From the NCBI GenBank assembly GCA_947500295.1, contig CANMRM010000003.1:372001-436000 (forward strand): 64,000 nt of DNA. The letters run 5' to 3'. Both the position numbers and the translations under genes were made by a program. The stretch is from an uncultured Kordiimonas sp. (GTDB lineage Bacteria > Pseudomonadota > Alphaproteobacteria > Sphingomonadales > Kordiimonadaceae). Positions 35,433 to 44,151 of this stretch are shown in pieces; position 1 is the first letter of the stretch, and each line of letters opens with the position of its first letter. The notes beneath the pieces were generated by a model that made no database searches, was not told the DNA's origin, and was given only the letters and a program-made list of their open reading frames with translations.

Positions 35433-36491
35433 ATGAGTGACGCTGAAGTATTGTTCGAAACGCGAGGCAACATCGGCCTTATTACTCTCAATCGTCCAAA
35501 GGCCCTCAATAGCCTCACACACGGCATGTGCACGGCGATCACCAAGCAGTTGTCTGAATGCAAGACCATGCCGTCCGTGCATGCGGTCGTGGTTGTCGGC
35601 GCGGGTGACAAGGCCTTTTGCGCCGGAGGTGACGTTGTGAAAGTCACTCAGTCCTACAAGGCGGGCACCACCGAGTGGCGGGATTTTTTCCATGACGAAT
35701 ACCTCATGAATATCGCCATTCACGAGTTTCCCAAGCCCTACATCAGCCTCGTGGATGGTATAGCCATGGGCGGCGGGGTTGGCGTGTCGATCCCGGGCGA
35801 TTTCTGGGTCTCGACGGAAAAAACACTGTTTGCCATGCCGGAAACCGGACTGGGCCTTTTCCCCGATGTTGGCGGTGGCTGGTTCCTGCCACGCCTTCCC
35901 GGCGAGACGGGCATGTATCTGGCGCTGACGGGCGCGCGCATCAAGGCGCCGGACCTATATGCACTCGGCATTGCGACGCATAACGTGGCGTCAGACCGGA
36001 TTGAGGCGCTTCTGGATGCGCTCGCAGTTGCCGAGATCAAAGACAACCGGGACGCTGCCACTGTGCTTGATGGCTTTCACGTAGACCCGGAGCCCGCACC
36101 GCTTGCGATGTTGTTTGATGAGATCGACGGCGCTTTCGCTGGTGTGCGGGTCGAGGAAATCCTGCACATGCTGGAGCTGGATGAAAGTGAGTGGGCACAA
36201 AAGCAGTTCAAGATATTGGCAAGCAAGTCGCCAACCAGCCTGAAACTGACGTTTGAGCAGCTTCGGCGCGGCGAGGTGCTCGATAGTTTCCGTGACAATA
36301 TGCGAATGGAATTCCGCATGGTGTGCCGGGTGATGGAAGGCAGTGACTTTTATGAAGGTGTGCGGTCGATCCTCATTGACAAGGACAACGCGCCTGAGTG
36401 GCATCCAAACACGCTTGATCGCGTGAGCGCCGACGACATTGCCGGTCATTTTAAGCCGCTTGGCGCAGACGAATTGCAAATCGAAGACTGA
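35433..36491 (+). CDS. 3-Hydroxyisobutyryl-CoA hydrolase (enoyl-CoA hydratase fold)
   Basis: A 352-residue crotonase-superfamily enzyme releasing free 3-hydroxyisobutyrate. CAGGDVVKV near 66-74 and GIAMGGGVGVSIPG (about 109-122) form the oxyanion holes, and MPETGLGLFPDVGGGWFLPRL carries the hydrolase-type Glu and Asp. The length, longer than a hydratase, and the C-terminal extension fit HIBCH. ATG four bases after the dehydrogenase stop; operon with it and mmsB. The step between, methacrylyl-CoA hydration, is not encoded nearby and may use a general crotonase. Confidence 0.92.
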   Translation: MSDAEVLFETRGNIGLITLNRPKALNSLTHGMCTAITKQLSECKTMPSVHAVVVVGAGDKAFCAGGDVVKVTQSYKAGTTEWRDFFHDEYLMNIAIHEFPKPYISLVDGIAMGGGVGVSIPGDFWVSTEKTLFAMPETGLGLFPDVGGGWFLPRLPGETGMYLALTGARIKAPDLYALGIATHNVASDRIEALLDALAVAEIKDNRDAATVLDGFHVDPEPAPLAMLFDEIDGAFAGVRVEEILHMLELDESEWAQKQFKILASKSPTSLKLTFEQLRRGEVLDSFRDNMRMEFRMVCRVMEGSDFYEGVRSILIDKDNAPEWHPNTLDRVSADDIAGHFKPLGADELQIED

Positions 36492-36519
36492 ATTTTGGGA
36501 AAAGAGTAGGGATACGCTC

Positions 36520-37410
36520 ATGACAAACATCGCATTTATCGGTTTGGGCAACATGGGCCTGCCCATGGCCAAAAACTTGCTGGCCGCAGACCACAGTTTA
36601 CGTGGCTTCGACCTTGCGGAAGAAGCGAGAGCGAGCCTTGAAGGTGCCGGCGGTCAGGCGTTCAGTACAATTGCTGAGGCAGTTGCCGACGCAGACGTTG
36701 TGGTTTCCATGCTGCCGTCGGGTGCGATCGTGAAGGCAGTTTATGAAGGCGATGACGGTGTCTTTAAAAATGCCAAGGCTGGCGCGCTGATGATCGACAG
36801 CTCCACCATTGACGTTACGACCGCGCGCGATGTCGCGCAGGAAGCAAAAGCACATGGTTTCGACATGGTAGATGCGCCCGTCTCCGGCGGTGTTGGCGGG
36901 GCGGCTGCCGGCACGCTCGCGTTTATGGTTGGCGGTACGGCTGCCGCTTTTGCAAAAGCAAGTCCTGTGCTTGAGCCCATGGGCGCGAAGATCGTGCATT
37001 GTGGTGCGTCCGGCAACGGACAGGCTGCCAAAATTTGCAACAATATGGTGCTTGCGATCTCGATGATCGGGGTTTCGGAAGCCTTCAACCTCGGGCGGTC
37101 ACTCGGCCTTGATGACCAGACCTTTTATGATGTGGCGGCAAACGCGTCCGCACAGTGCTGGTCCCTGACCAGCTATTGCCCTGTGCCGGGGCCGGTGCCT
37201 GCATCACCCGCCAACAATGATTATCAACCCGGGTTTGCGACGGCCCTGATGCACAAGGACCTGGGCCTTGCGATGGAAGCGGTGGCATCCTCGGGTGCCA
37301 ACACGCCGATGGGGCATCTGGCCGCCGAGATCTATGCCACAATGAACGACGAAGGTCACGGCGGCGTGGACTTCTCGGGCGTGATCAAGCATCTGGCGGG
37401 AACCCTGTAG
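36520..37410 (+). CDS. mmsB: 3-Hydroxyisobutyrate dehydrogenase
   Basis: A 296-residue NAD enzyme of the beta-hydroxyacid dehydrogenase family, converting 3-hydroxyisobutyrate to methylmalonate semialdehyde, the substrate of MmsA. IGLGNMGLPMAKNL (6-19) binds NAD, DAPVSGGVGGAAAGTLAFM is the substrate motif, and the catalytic Lys lies in GQAAKICNNM. FATALMHKDLGLAMEA is the C-terminal family motif. ATG 36520 follows the hydrolase by 28 bp with an AGTAGGGA upstream. The longer frame from 36439 overlaps the hydrolase. Confidence 0.95.
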   Translation: MTNIAFIGLGNMGLPMAKNLLAADHSLRGFDLAEEARASLEGAGGQAFSTIAEAVADADVVVSMLPSGAIVKAVYEGDDGVFKNAKAGALMIDSSTIDVTTARDVAQEAKAHGFDMVDAPVSGGVGGAAAGTLAFMVGGTAAAFAKASPVLEPMGAKIVHCGASGNGQAAKICNNMVLAISMIGVSEAFNLGRSLGLDDQTFYDVAANASAQCWSLTSYCPVPGPVPASPANNDYQPGFATALMHKDLGLAMEAVASSGANTPMGHLAAEIYATMNDEGHGGVDFSGVIKHLAGTL

Positions 37411-37437
37411 CGCCCTGATTGCTCGGCGGGAGCAGCG

Positions 37438-38277
37438 ATGAAAAAGATTTTGATTGGATTGGGCTTGCTAATGGCCATGGTTGCGGCAGGGCTGCAATAT
37501 GTGCTGTCTGATGAGGCTCCTCAGCCAACCATTGCCTGGTCCCTGAGCGAAGACTTCCAGAGCCCCGAAAGCGCGACGATTTCAGAGCGCCATGCCGCTA
37601 TTTTTGTCTCGAACGTGAATGGTTATGAAAAAAACAGGCAGGGGTTTATCAGCCGCCTTTCCCTCGGCGGCGAGCTTGAGCAGCTGGTGTGGCTGGAAGG
37701 TATTAACGCGCCTACTGGGTTGACGGCTGCTGGCGATACTTTATGGGCCGTAGATTTTGACCGTCTGCTTGAGATTGACATCCCAAGTGCAAAAATCCGT
37801 GGAACTTATCCTGCGCCGGACGCTAATCCGCTGCTCAATGATGTCGCGGTAGGCCCCGCAGGTGATGTGTTTGTGACCGGCTCCGCCAGCAACAGTGTTT
37901 ACAGGCTGGAGAACGGCTCCCTGGAGGTGTGGCTGAAAGACGATGAAGCACTCAGGTTCGCAAACGGTATTCTGGTGACAGGCGATGCCGTTGTCGTCGC
38001 AGCATACCATTTGCTGCGTATCGAGCGGCAGACCAAAGCTTTGCGTCCGCTTGGTTTCAAGGAAACTCTCTATGATCTTGAAGGTGTCGAGGCGGACGGC
38101 AAGGGCGGGTATCTGGTCTCGGTCATTGGTGCTCGGCCCTTGTATCATCTGACCGGCGGCGGACAGCTTCGCCCGCTTTATCAAAGCGAGCACTATATGG
38201 CAGACTTTGACTATTCAAGTGGGCTGGTTGTCGGACCAACGGGACCGCGTAGCATTACGGCTATCAAGCTAAATTAG
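37438..38277 (+). CDS. Exported SMP-30-like beta-propeller protein
   Basis: A 279-residue protein with an N-terminal signal or anchor helix (KKILIGLGLLMAMVAAGLQYVL) and propeller-like blades: INAPTGLTAAGDTLWAVDFDRLLEIDI, LLNDVAVGPAGDVFVTGSASNSVYRLENG and FANGILVTGDAVVVAAYHLLRI. NDV and FANG occur where SMP-30 proteins place metal ligands, so lactonase activity is possible. It follows mmsB by 27 bp on the same strand and may be co-transcribed, but its role is unknown. Confidence 0.72.
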   Translation: MKKILIGLGLLMAMVAAGLQYVLSDEAPQPTIAWSLSEDFQSPESATISERHAAIFVSNVNGYEKNRQGFISRLSLGGELEQLVWLEGINAPTGLTAAGDTLWAVDFDRLLEIDIPSAKIRGTYPAPDANPLLNDVAVGPAGDVFVTGSASNSVYRLENGSLEVWLKDDEALRFANGILVTGDAVVVAAYHLLRIERQTKALRPLGFKETLYDLEGVEADGKGGYLVSVIGARPLYHLTGGGQLRPLYQSEHYMADFDYSSGLVVGPTGPRSITAIKLN

Positions 38278-38279
38278 TC

Positions 38280-38657
38280 TTACTTTTTCGGTTTGGTTGT
38301 TGGCTTGGGTTTCAGTGAGCTGACATGCGCGAAACTTTTCCTGAACCATTTTCGCATGGCGCGCGTGTTGTCATACATCGCCGGTGGCATGGCAGCGTAC
38401 TCCTTTTGAAAAAAGCCCGGATACCCTTCAAACAGGCCTGTGTCATAGGTTTCCATGAAATCCTTCAGGTCCGTTTTGGAAAGCCTGAGACCAATGATGT
38501 TGTCCCGGTTAATATGGGAAAACATATTGCCGTTCCAGGATGTGTAGGGGCGTGTGGCCCCTTTCCATTCCACTTCCGGCACGCCGTCGATCATGTGCTT
38601 GTAGGCGGCCAGGACAGCCGGGTCTGTTTCAAACTCTTTTTTCTTCTTTTTTGCCAT
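38280..38657 (-). CDS. Small basic protein, unknown (possibly TfoX_N or YdhG-like)
   Basis: A 125-residue soluble protein starting MAKKKKKEFE and ending in a Lys/Pro-rich tail (SLKPKPTTKPKK). The core has SWNGNMFSHINRDNIIGLRLSKTDLKDF and EYAAMPPAMYDN, which recalls small alpha/beta domains such as TfoX_N, but I cannot confirm it. ATG 38657 is 19 bp downstream of the AHSA1 gene and it is probably the third gene of that ArsR-AHSA1 operon. Confidence 0.65.
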   Translation of the reverse strand: MAKKKKKEFETDPAVLAAYKHMIDGVPEVEWKGATRPYTSWNGNMFSHINRDNIIGLRLSKTDLKDFMETYDTGLFEGYPGFFQKEYAAMPPAMYDNTRAMRKWFRKSFAHVSSLKPKPTTKPKK

Positions 38658-38676
38658 GTGCCTTCCCGATGCGCCG

Positions 38677-39150
38677 CTAGGCTGCGAAGGATTCCTGAAC
38701 CAGAAAACGATAAAGCTTGCCAAAAGCGGCACCCCATCCGTCGATAATGAACGGGCTGAACTCGTGAGGGATACCACTGTGGGTCAGCCGGACCTCTGTC
38801 TTGTTTTCCCCGTGCTCGATGAATTCGACACGCACCAGCATGTTGTCGCCTTCGCCTTCAGCCATCTCGTCTGAACGAGGGGCGGCATAAGCCAACACGC
38901 AAGGCGGGTCAAACTCGACAAACACCGCTTGCCCCGGCTGTACATGACCACCCCGAAGGGTCATCTCATGACAGTATTTTCCGCCGAGCTTTGGCTCCAC
39001 CTCGGCCTTCACTTCCATCGTGTCCGCGCAGCCCCACCATTGCTCGAGCTTGCTTGTGGCAATCCAGGCGTCAAACACCGCTTCGCGCGGTGCGTCATAG
39101 ACACGGGTCACGATCAGTTTGCCGTCTTCATACTGTGTTTGTGTCGTCAT
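38677..39150 (-). CDS. SRPBCC/AHSA1-domain protein
   Basis: A 157-residue protein of the activator-of-Hsp90-ATPase-1 type START-like fold: VTRVYDAPREAVFDAWIATSKLEQWWG at the N-terminus, EVKAEVEPKLGGKY, and the C-terminal helix GWGAAFGKLYRFL. These bind hydrophobic ligands; they are often encoded with an ArsR-type repressor, as here. It overlaps the ArsR gene by 23 bases. Confidence 0.88.
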   Translation of the reverse strand: MTTQTQYEDGKLIVTRVYDAPREAVFDAWIATSKLEQWWGCADTMEVKAEVEPKLGGKYCHEMTLRGGHVQPGQAVFVEFDPPCVLAYAAPRSDEMAEGEGDNMLVRVEFIEHGENKTEVRLTHSGIPHEFSPFIIDGWGAAFGKLYRFLVQESFAA

Positions 39151-39478
39151 CCCCTGTCCCCTTCTGTTGGTTCAAATAGACTTCCACCGCGTCAAATTGT
39201 TGTTTCCAGATGCGTGCATAGTGGGCAATCCAGCCACCGGCCTGTTCAGCGGGCCCCGGAACTGCGCGGATAAAATGCTCGCGGCCCCTGCGTGTTTTTT
39301 CAATCAGGCCTGCACGCTCAAGTACTCTCAGGTGCTTTGAAATGGCAGGCTGAGACATGTTGTGCGGCTTTGCGAGATCGGTGACATTTGCCTCCCCGTC
39401 AGCGAGCTGGGCTAACATGCCGCGGCGAGTGCTGTCGGAAAGTGCGCTGAATATCTTATCCAGATTAGACTCATTCAT
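39128..39478 (-). CDS. ArsR-family transcription regulator
   Basis: A 116-residue winged-helix repressor with FSALSDSTRRGMLAQLADGEANVTDLAKPHNMSQPAISKHLRVLERAGLIEKTRRGREH. No CxC metal site is visible, so it likely senses something other than arsenic. ATG 39478 (MNESNLDK) is preferred over the frame from 39544. The start codon is inside an 18-bp palindrome (39476-39493) that is probably its own operator. First gene of the ArsR-AHSA1 operon. Confidence 0.9.
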   Translation of the reverse strand: MNESNLDKIFSALSDSTRRGMLAQLADGEANVTDLAKPHNMSQPAISKHLRVLERAGLIEKTRRGREHFIRAVPGPAEQAGGWIAHYARIWKQQFDAVEVYLNQQKGTGDDDTNTV

Positions 39479-39493
39479 AACCAAAAGGTTATG
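39476..39493. promoter_or_regulatory. Candidate ArsR operator overlapping the arsR start codon
   Basis: CATAACC-AAAA-GGTTATG, a perfect dyad, spans the ATG of the ArsR gene. Binding there would block transcription initiation or early elongation of the ArsR-AHSA1 operon. ATAACC/GGTTAT half-sites are consistent with ArsR-type dyads; a direct promoter was not assigned. Confidence 0.6.
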
Positions 39494-39657
39494 TATTTTT
39501 TCAATCCTGTCAATAGCCAAATAAAAATAAGGTTTACTTGCCATTTATCTGTGAAATTACTGCAATTTTAACAATGACTTAAGGTTCTCTGATCTAGAAA
39601 TGATACATGTTGCAAATGCGGTTGATGAAATGCGCTATGACCCGTGGAGAGACCAAA

Positions 39658-40155
39658 ATGAAACTGCCCGTGAAACTAATTTTGCCAGCGCTGGTGCTCG
39701 GTGCGTCTTTTGTCCTAAAGGCGGAAGAACACATCGTTGAGGTTATTACCGACAATGAACAGGGCATCACGTCTTTCAAGCCCAAGTTTTTGAGGGTTGC
39801 GCAGGGTGATACGGTAACCTGGGTCAATATTACGGACGACCTGCACAATGTCATCACCTACCCGGATGGTTTCCCGTCCGGAAGTACCGGGTTTGAGAGC
39901 CCCTATTTTGAAAAAGCAGGTGACAGCTGGTCTTATACCTTTGAGCAGAAAGGTACCTACCAGTATCATTGCATCCCTCACATTCTGATGGGCATGCGGG
40001 GCGTGGTCACGGTGGCGACGCCAACACCGCCAAACAGGTTTCACAAGCCAAGCAAAGATGAAATCGTTGCCTACAGGGGCAAGCTTCTGGAGTTTTTCGA
40101 CTCTGAAGAGTTCAGCATTATGCCGGACGCAGTGCGTCGCAACGTAAAGGACTAA
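39658..40155 (+). CDS. Periplasmic cupredoxin (pseudoazurin/plastocyanin-like)
   Basis: A 165-residue exported blue-copper protein. Signal peptide about 1-21. Copper ligands: His63 (DDLHNV), Cys105 and His108 in YHCIPHILMGM, with Met111 or Met113; the C-x2-H-x2-M spacing is as in amicyanin and pseudoazurin. A C-terminal helical tail (about 130-165) is extra. It would carry electrons in the periplasm. ATG 39658 follows GGAGAG; the frame from 39607 adds a non-signal leader. It is convergent with the second cupredoxin and the dihaem protein. Confidence 0.85.
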   Translation: MKLPVKLILPALVLGASFVLKAEEHIVEVITDNEQGITSFKPKFLRVAQGDTVTWVNITDDLHNVITYPDGFPSGSTGFESPYFEKAGDSWSYTFEQKGTYQYHCIPHILMGMRGVVTVATPTPPNRFHKPSKDEIVAYRGKLLEFFDSEEFSIMPDAVRRNVKD

Positions 40156-40186
40156 AAAAAGGGCGCGGCCACTTCCTGCCGCACCC
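40154..40186 (-). terminator. Rho-independent terminator
   Basis: On the minus strand GGGTGCGGC pairs with GCCGCGCCC (one mismatch) around AGGAAGTG, followed by seven T. It ends the dihaem protein-cupredoxin transcript coming from the right. Confidence 0.75.
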
Positions 40187-40215
40187 TTCATCGAATTTCA
40201 GTTACATGGTGGCCG

Positions 40216-40545
40216 CTACTCGACTTTGATGACCATTTTCATTTTTGGATGAATGGCACAGCGAACCCGATAGGTGCCAGCAGAATCAAACGCGATAGAG
40301 CCTTCCTCGCTGGGTTTTTGCAAGCCCAGATCCTGTTTCTTGCCTTTGACGATTGTATAGACATTGTGAGCAACACTGTCGTCATTGACAAAAACCACGG
40401 ACTGACCGGATGTCAGAGAGAGCTGCTTCTCTGAGAACTGTTTACCCTTCTGGCTGATACGCACCGCGTCCTGCGCCAGTACAGGGCTTGCAAAAGCTGT
40501 CATCAAACCCAGTCCGAGGGCAGCGTGTAAATATTTTGAACTCAT
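40216..40545 (-). CDS. Periplasmic cupredoxin (amicyanin-like)
   Basis: A 109-residue exported blue-copper protein. Signal peptide about 1-24 (SPVLAQ). Ligands: His60 (VAHNV), Cys96 and His99 in RCAIHPKMKM, Met102 or Met104; spacing matches the amicyanin/pseudoazurin C-x2-H-x2-M form. It lies 23 bp downstream of the MauG/CCP-like gene and shares its terminator, so it is a natural electron partner of that dihaem protein. Confidence 0.88.
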   Translation of the reverse strand: MSSKYLHAALGLGLMTAFASPVLAQDAVRISQKGKQFSEKQLSLTSGQSVVFVNDDSVAHNVYTIVKGKKQDLGLQKPSEEGSIAFDSAGTYRVRCAIHPKMKMVIKVE

Positions 40546-40568
40546 TGTCTCTAGTCCTCTCTGGATTA

Positions 40569-41582
40569 TCAGTTGGGAAGCTTGGGGAGTGAAACCGCGG
40601 GGTCGTCGCTGCTGAGCGATTGCAGGAACGCAACAAGATCGCTTTTCTCCGAAGCGGTCAGTCCAAGTTCCTGCATCTCACTAGACAGTGAGGGGCGTTT
40701 AACAAACCCGCTGTCATAGTGATCTACCACTTCTTCCAGCGTCTTGAGGCTACCATCATGCATGTACGGTGCTCGTTCAACGATATTGCGGAGGCCCGGT
40801 GTTTTGAACGCATGTTTCAGCGCATCAAACTCAAGCACCTCATAGCGACCCTCGTCAGCGTCCCCCAGTCCTATGTCATGGAAACCCCAGTCAGTGAAAT
40901 TCCAGCCTTCGTGGCAGCTGGCGCAGCGGGCCTTGGTATTGAAGACCTCAAACCCACGTTTTGCGGCCTCGCTGATGGCATTATCATCCCCTTTAACCCA
41001 GCGGTCGAAGGGAGCTTCGGCTGAAACCAGCGTGCGTTCGTAGGTTGCGATGGCTTTTCCGATGTTGTCTGCGGTAACGCCTTCACCAGGGAAAACGTTC
41101 TCAAAAAACTGGACGTAACCAGGCACATTGCGCAGTTCGACCAACAGCTCGTCAAGATCCTGCGCCATTTCTCCGCCTGCCTGAATAGGGCCAAGCGCTT
41201 GCTCTTCCAGTGATTCTGCCCGGCCATCCCAAAAATATAGTTCACCCCATGCCAGATTGAGCACCGTGGGCGTGTGCCGGCCAAGGCGGGACATCGGTGT
41301 GCCAACGCTTGTTGGCTGCGCATCTTCCCAGGCAAAACTCGGGTTGTGGCAGGATGCACATGTCAGGTTGTTTTCCCGGGAAAGCCGTGGGTCAAAAAAC
41401 AGCATCTTGCCAAGTTCTGCCTTGGCTTCGCTATATGAATTTTCTTCCGGAAACGGAATATCTGTCGGCCTTTCATAATCCGCCCGTGTCAGGCTATCCT
41501 GTGCCGTGGCCAGTCCCGTGGTCGTACCCGCGACCATCGCCGCGATAACTAGTGTTTTTGCGTGAGACACAATTATTTTCAT
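40569..41582 (-). CDS. Dihaem cytochrome c peroxidase / MauG-family protein
   Basis: About 337 residues, exported. Two CxxCH haem sites: CASCHN and CASCHE (about residues 75 and 220 from ATG 41582). GKMLFFDPRLS, GRHTPTVLN and YMHDGSLKTLEEVV are CCP/MauG signatures; the YMHDG methionine is a possible axial ligand. The family reduces peroxide or performs MauG-like oxidations. I chose ATG 41582, six bases after GAGG, over ATG 41594. It heads an operon with the amicyanin-like cupredoxin. No methylamine dehydrogenase genes are in the window, so a peroxidase role is likelier. Confidence 0.9.
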   Translation of the reverse strand: MKIIVSHAKTLVIAAMVAGTTTGLATAQDSLTRADYERPTDIPFPEENSYSEAKAELGKMLFFDPRLSRENNLTCASCHNPSFAWEDAQPTSVGTPMSRLGRHTPTVLNLAWGELYFWDGRAESLEEQALGPIQAGGEMAQDLDELLVELRNVPGYVQFFENVFPGEGVTADNIGKAIATYERTLVSAEAPFDRWVKGDDNAISEAAKRGFEVFNTKARCASCHEGWNFTDWGFHDIGLGDADEGRYEVLEFDALKHAFKTPGLRNIVERAPYMHDGSLKTLEEVVDHYDSGFVKRPSLSSEMQELGLTASEKSDLVAFLQSLSSDDPAVSLPKLPN

Positions 41583-41623
41583 CACGAACCTCATTTGTTC
41601 AGCGACCCCCTGGGCGTTGAATT

Positions 41624-43843
41624 CTAACTTCTCATTTCCGAAACAAACTGCTTCACCTGGCCATCAAGGCCGACGGCGAGTTCCAACAACTCAGAAGCGG
41701 CTTCTTCAACTGAAGACATGGTGTTTGCATTGGCGCGGGCGGCCAGACCCACAGCATCAATGCTGTCTGCTACACGATTGGTCATTTCTGCCGCGACGGA
41801 TGCCGCATCGCCAATTTCCGACGTTTTGCTGGCCTGTTGTTCGACGGCTGCGGAAATATCGGCAGCGATTTCATCGATCATGGCAATCTTGCTGGTCACG
41901 CCGCGTACAGAATCGGTTGCGGTGCTGGTGGCTGAAAGCATTTCGCTGATTTGTTTCTCAATTTCATGTGTTGCGTTGGCGGTTTGATTGGCGAGGCTTT
42001 TCACCTCAGAGGCAACGACAGCGAAGCCTTTGCCAGCTTCTCCTGCACGAGCGGCTTCAATCGTGGCGTTGAGGGCAAGCAGGTTTGTTTGTTCGGCGAT
42101 CTCATTGATCAGCTTCACAACATCTCCGACATTTTGAGCGACACCATCCAGCAGATCCACTTGCGAAACTGCCTCAGATGCCGCGCTGTTCGCTGCCTGT
42201 GTGTTTTCAGTGGCTTCCCGGACACGACCATTGATGGCTTCAATGGACTGGTTCATTTCGGTTGCGCTCAACGCCACAGAGCTGACGCGTGTGCCTGCTT
42301 CCTGGCTGTCCTGGTAGCTGTCGGCTGAGCGCTGGGCAGTGTCGCGTGCCGATTGGTCAACCATGTTGGCCGACTGTTTAAGCAGCTCCGCCTTGGACGT
42401 GACATCGGCAACGATCGAGGCAACCTGCTTTTCGAACTGATCTGCAAGTTGCTGCCGCTGATGGGCCTGCTCGTCAGCTGCACGTTGCTCGCTTTCAGCA
42501 AGTTGCCGTTTTTGCTCCGCCTCACGGGCCATATCCCGTTCTCTTGCCTCTTTTTCTGCATTCAAACGGGCTTGTTCAGCTTTGTTGGCCTCAAGTCTCA
42601 ATTGCTCTGCTTCACGCACACTGTCTCGGAATTTGGTGATAGAGCCTGCCAATTCTCCGAGTTCATCGGCTCTCTCATTGTACGGGATGGCGGCATCGAG
42701 GTCTCCGCCTGCCATGGCACCCGCAACGTCTGCAATGTGGGAAATCGGCGCAACCATCCGCGCTCCCACAACATAGCCAATGCCGCCCAATACAACGATC
42801 ACGCCGAGCGAGGCCAGAAGCATGACCCAGATTTTTTGCTCTATTGGCTCGTTAAGTTCCGATTCGCTGATTTCAGCAACCAGCGCCCACCGCGTTCCCC
42901 GAAAATCGATTGGCTGGAAGGAAGCAATAACTGGCGCGCCGTCATAGTTTGACGCTACCTCGACGCCGGTTTTGCCGTTCAGACCGGCTAGTGCACTGGT
43001 GCTGTCCACCGTTTGGACAAGTATGGACGATTGCTCGCGGAAACGGCTGTCACTACGCATTAGCTTGTCGGCGCCGACAAGATAAGTTTCGCCCGTTTCA
43101 CCAAGACCTGTTCTTTGTATCATGGTCTTGTTCAACAAATTTACCGGCATCTGGAACGCGAGCACGCCAATTTTGGTGCCTTCTGCGTCAAATACAGCGC
43201 GCGCGATGAAGCTTGCCGGGGCGTCGTCACTTGGGCCATAGGGAGCGAAATCGCTAAAAGCTACATGATTTGATTCGGTGGCATTGAGAGCGGAGCGATA
43301 CGCCTCTCCCAGGCCCGTATCTCGCCATTCACCGGAGATGAAGTTTGTTGCGAAATCCCGTTCTTTATAAACGCTGTAAACAAGATTTCCTTCCAGATCG
43401 AGAAGGAATACATCGTATAGGCCGCTTGCTTCAGCCAATGACCGAAACCATGGATGAAACACCATGTGAACGGAACTGTAATAGCTGTCATCGCCAGCAG
43501 CATCCAGCTTGTGGCGATCGCCGGCACCGTGCGGGTTGTCAACAATATAAAGTTGTTGCAGCTGACCGGTTTGGTCACTGTCCATGTCCAGCCATGCGTC
43601 TCCCAGATCCGTGAGCGCACCTGCGGTGGTCGGGTTTGACGCCGTCAGGAACAGGCTGTTTTCAATGCCCGTGAAATAACTCTGCACTTCAATCGCTTTA
43701 GCGGACCGACTGAGGTTCAGTTTGTTTTTTGCTTCTTCCTGCAACTCAGCCCGCATCTGACTGGCTGAAATTACGACTAAAGCAAGAGTGGAGGCCAAAA
43801 GAAGCCCCACCGTAAAAACCGGTATCTTAATCCTTAAACGCAC
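41624..43843 (-). CDS. Methyl-accepting chemotaxis protein with Cache-type sensor
   Basis: A 739-residue chemoreceptor. One N-terminal helix (about 7-28), a large periplasmic Cache-type domain (about 40-320), a second helix ([23 protein letters not shown]), HAMP, then a long coiled coil rich in Glu, Ala, Arg and Gln ([22 protein letters not shown]) and the signalling domain with [38 protein letters not shown]. It ends without a CheR-tether pentapeptide. No che genes are nearby. Ligand unknown. Confidence 0.93.
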   Translation of the reverse strand: MRLRIKIPVFTVGLLLASTLALVVISASQMRAELQEEAKNKLNLSRSAKAIEVQSYFTGIENSLFLTASNPTTAGALTDLGDAWLDMDSDQTGQLQQLYIVDNPHGAGDRHKLDAAGDDSYYSSVHMVFHPWFRSLAEASGLYDVFLLDLEGNLVYSVYKERDFATNFISGEWRDTGLGEAYRSALNATESNHVAFSDFAPYGPSDDAPASFIARAVFDAEGTKIGVLAFQMPVNLLNKTMIQRTGLGETGETYLVGADKLMRSDSRFREQSSILVQTVDSTSALAGLNGKTGVEVASNYDGAPVIASFQPIDFRGTRWALVAEISESELNEPIEQKIWVMLLASLGVIVVLGGIGYVVGARMVAPISHIADVAGAMAGGDLDAAIPYNERADELGELAGSITKFRDSVREAEQLRLEANKAEQARLNAEKEARERDMAREAEQKRQLAESEQRAADEQAHQRQQLADQFEKQVASIVADVTSKAELLKQSANMVDQSARDTAQRSADSYQDSQEAGTRVSSVALSATEMNQSIEAINGRVREATENTQAANSAASEAVSQVDLLDGVAQNVGDVVKLINEIAEQTNLLALNATIEAARAGEAGKGFAVVASEVKSLANQTANATHEIEKQISEMLSATSTATDSVRGVTSKIAMIDEIAADISAAVEQQASKTSEIGDAASVAAEMTNRVADSIDAVGLAARANANTMSSVEEAASELLELAVGLDGQVKQFVSEMRS

Positions 43844-44101
43844 TGACAGTTCCCTAGATTACTGAACGCGGCAACAGGAAATTTCTAACAAAATCACCCC
43901 ACCAGACGCGCCAGTGCCCCCACACAAAGTGCGTCTGAACAGCAACCTAGGCACCAATAGTAAAAATTGAATTAATCAAAATCCGGGAATCGTCGGGCGG
44001 GAGGATGTGCCGAGCGCACAATCGCCGCCACCAACTCTTGCGTGTGTTGGTGATTATTTGTTAGGTGAAAAACGGACGGGACTGACCCGTTGCAGATCAC
44101 C
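43844..44101. other. Intergenic region upstream of the chemoreceptor
   Basis: About 260 bases with no credible gene. An AT-rich patch near 43960-43980 could be the chemoreceptor promoter, but boxes cannot be assigned with confidence. Confidence 0.4.
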
Positions 44102-44127
44102 AAAAAAGGCGGGCTTGCGCCCGCCTT
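44102..44127 (-). terminator. Rho-independent terminator
   Basis: AAGGCGGGC (44106-44114) pairs perfectly with GCCCGCCTT (44119-44127). On the minus strand the stem is followed by a run of T, 25 bp after the stop of the LuxR-type gene. Confidence 0.85.
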
Positions 44128-44151
44128 ACGGTTTATCCCAATATCGTAACT

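Noticed and set aside
40569-41582. Methylamine utilisation (mau) cluster
   Set aside because: A MauG-like protein and amicyanin-like cupredoxin are present, but no mauA, mauB or other mau genes are in the window.
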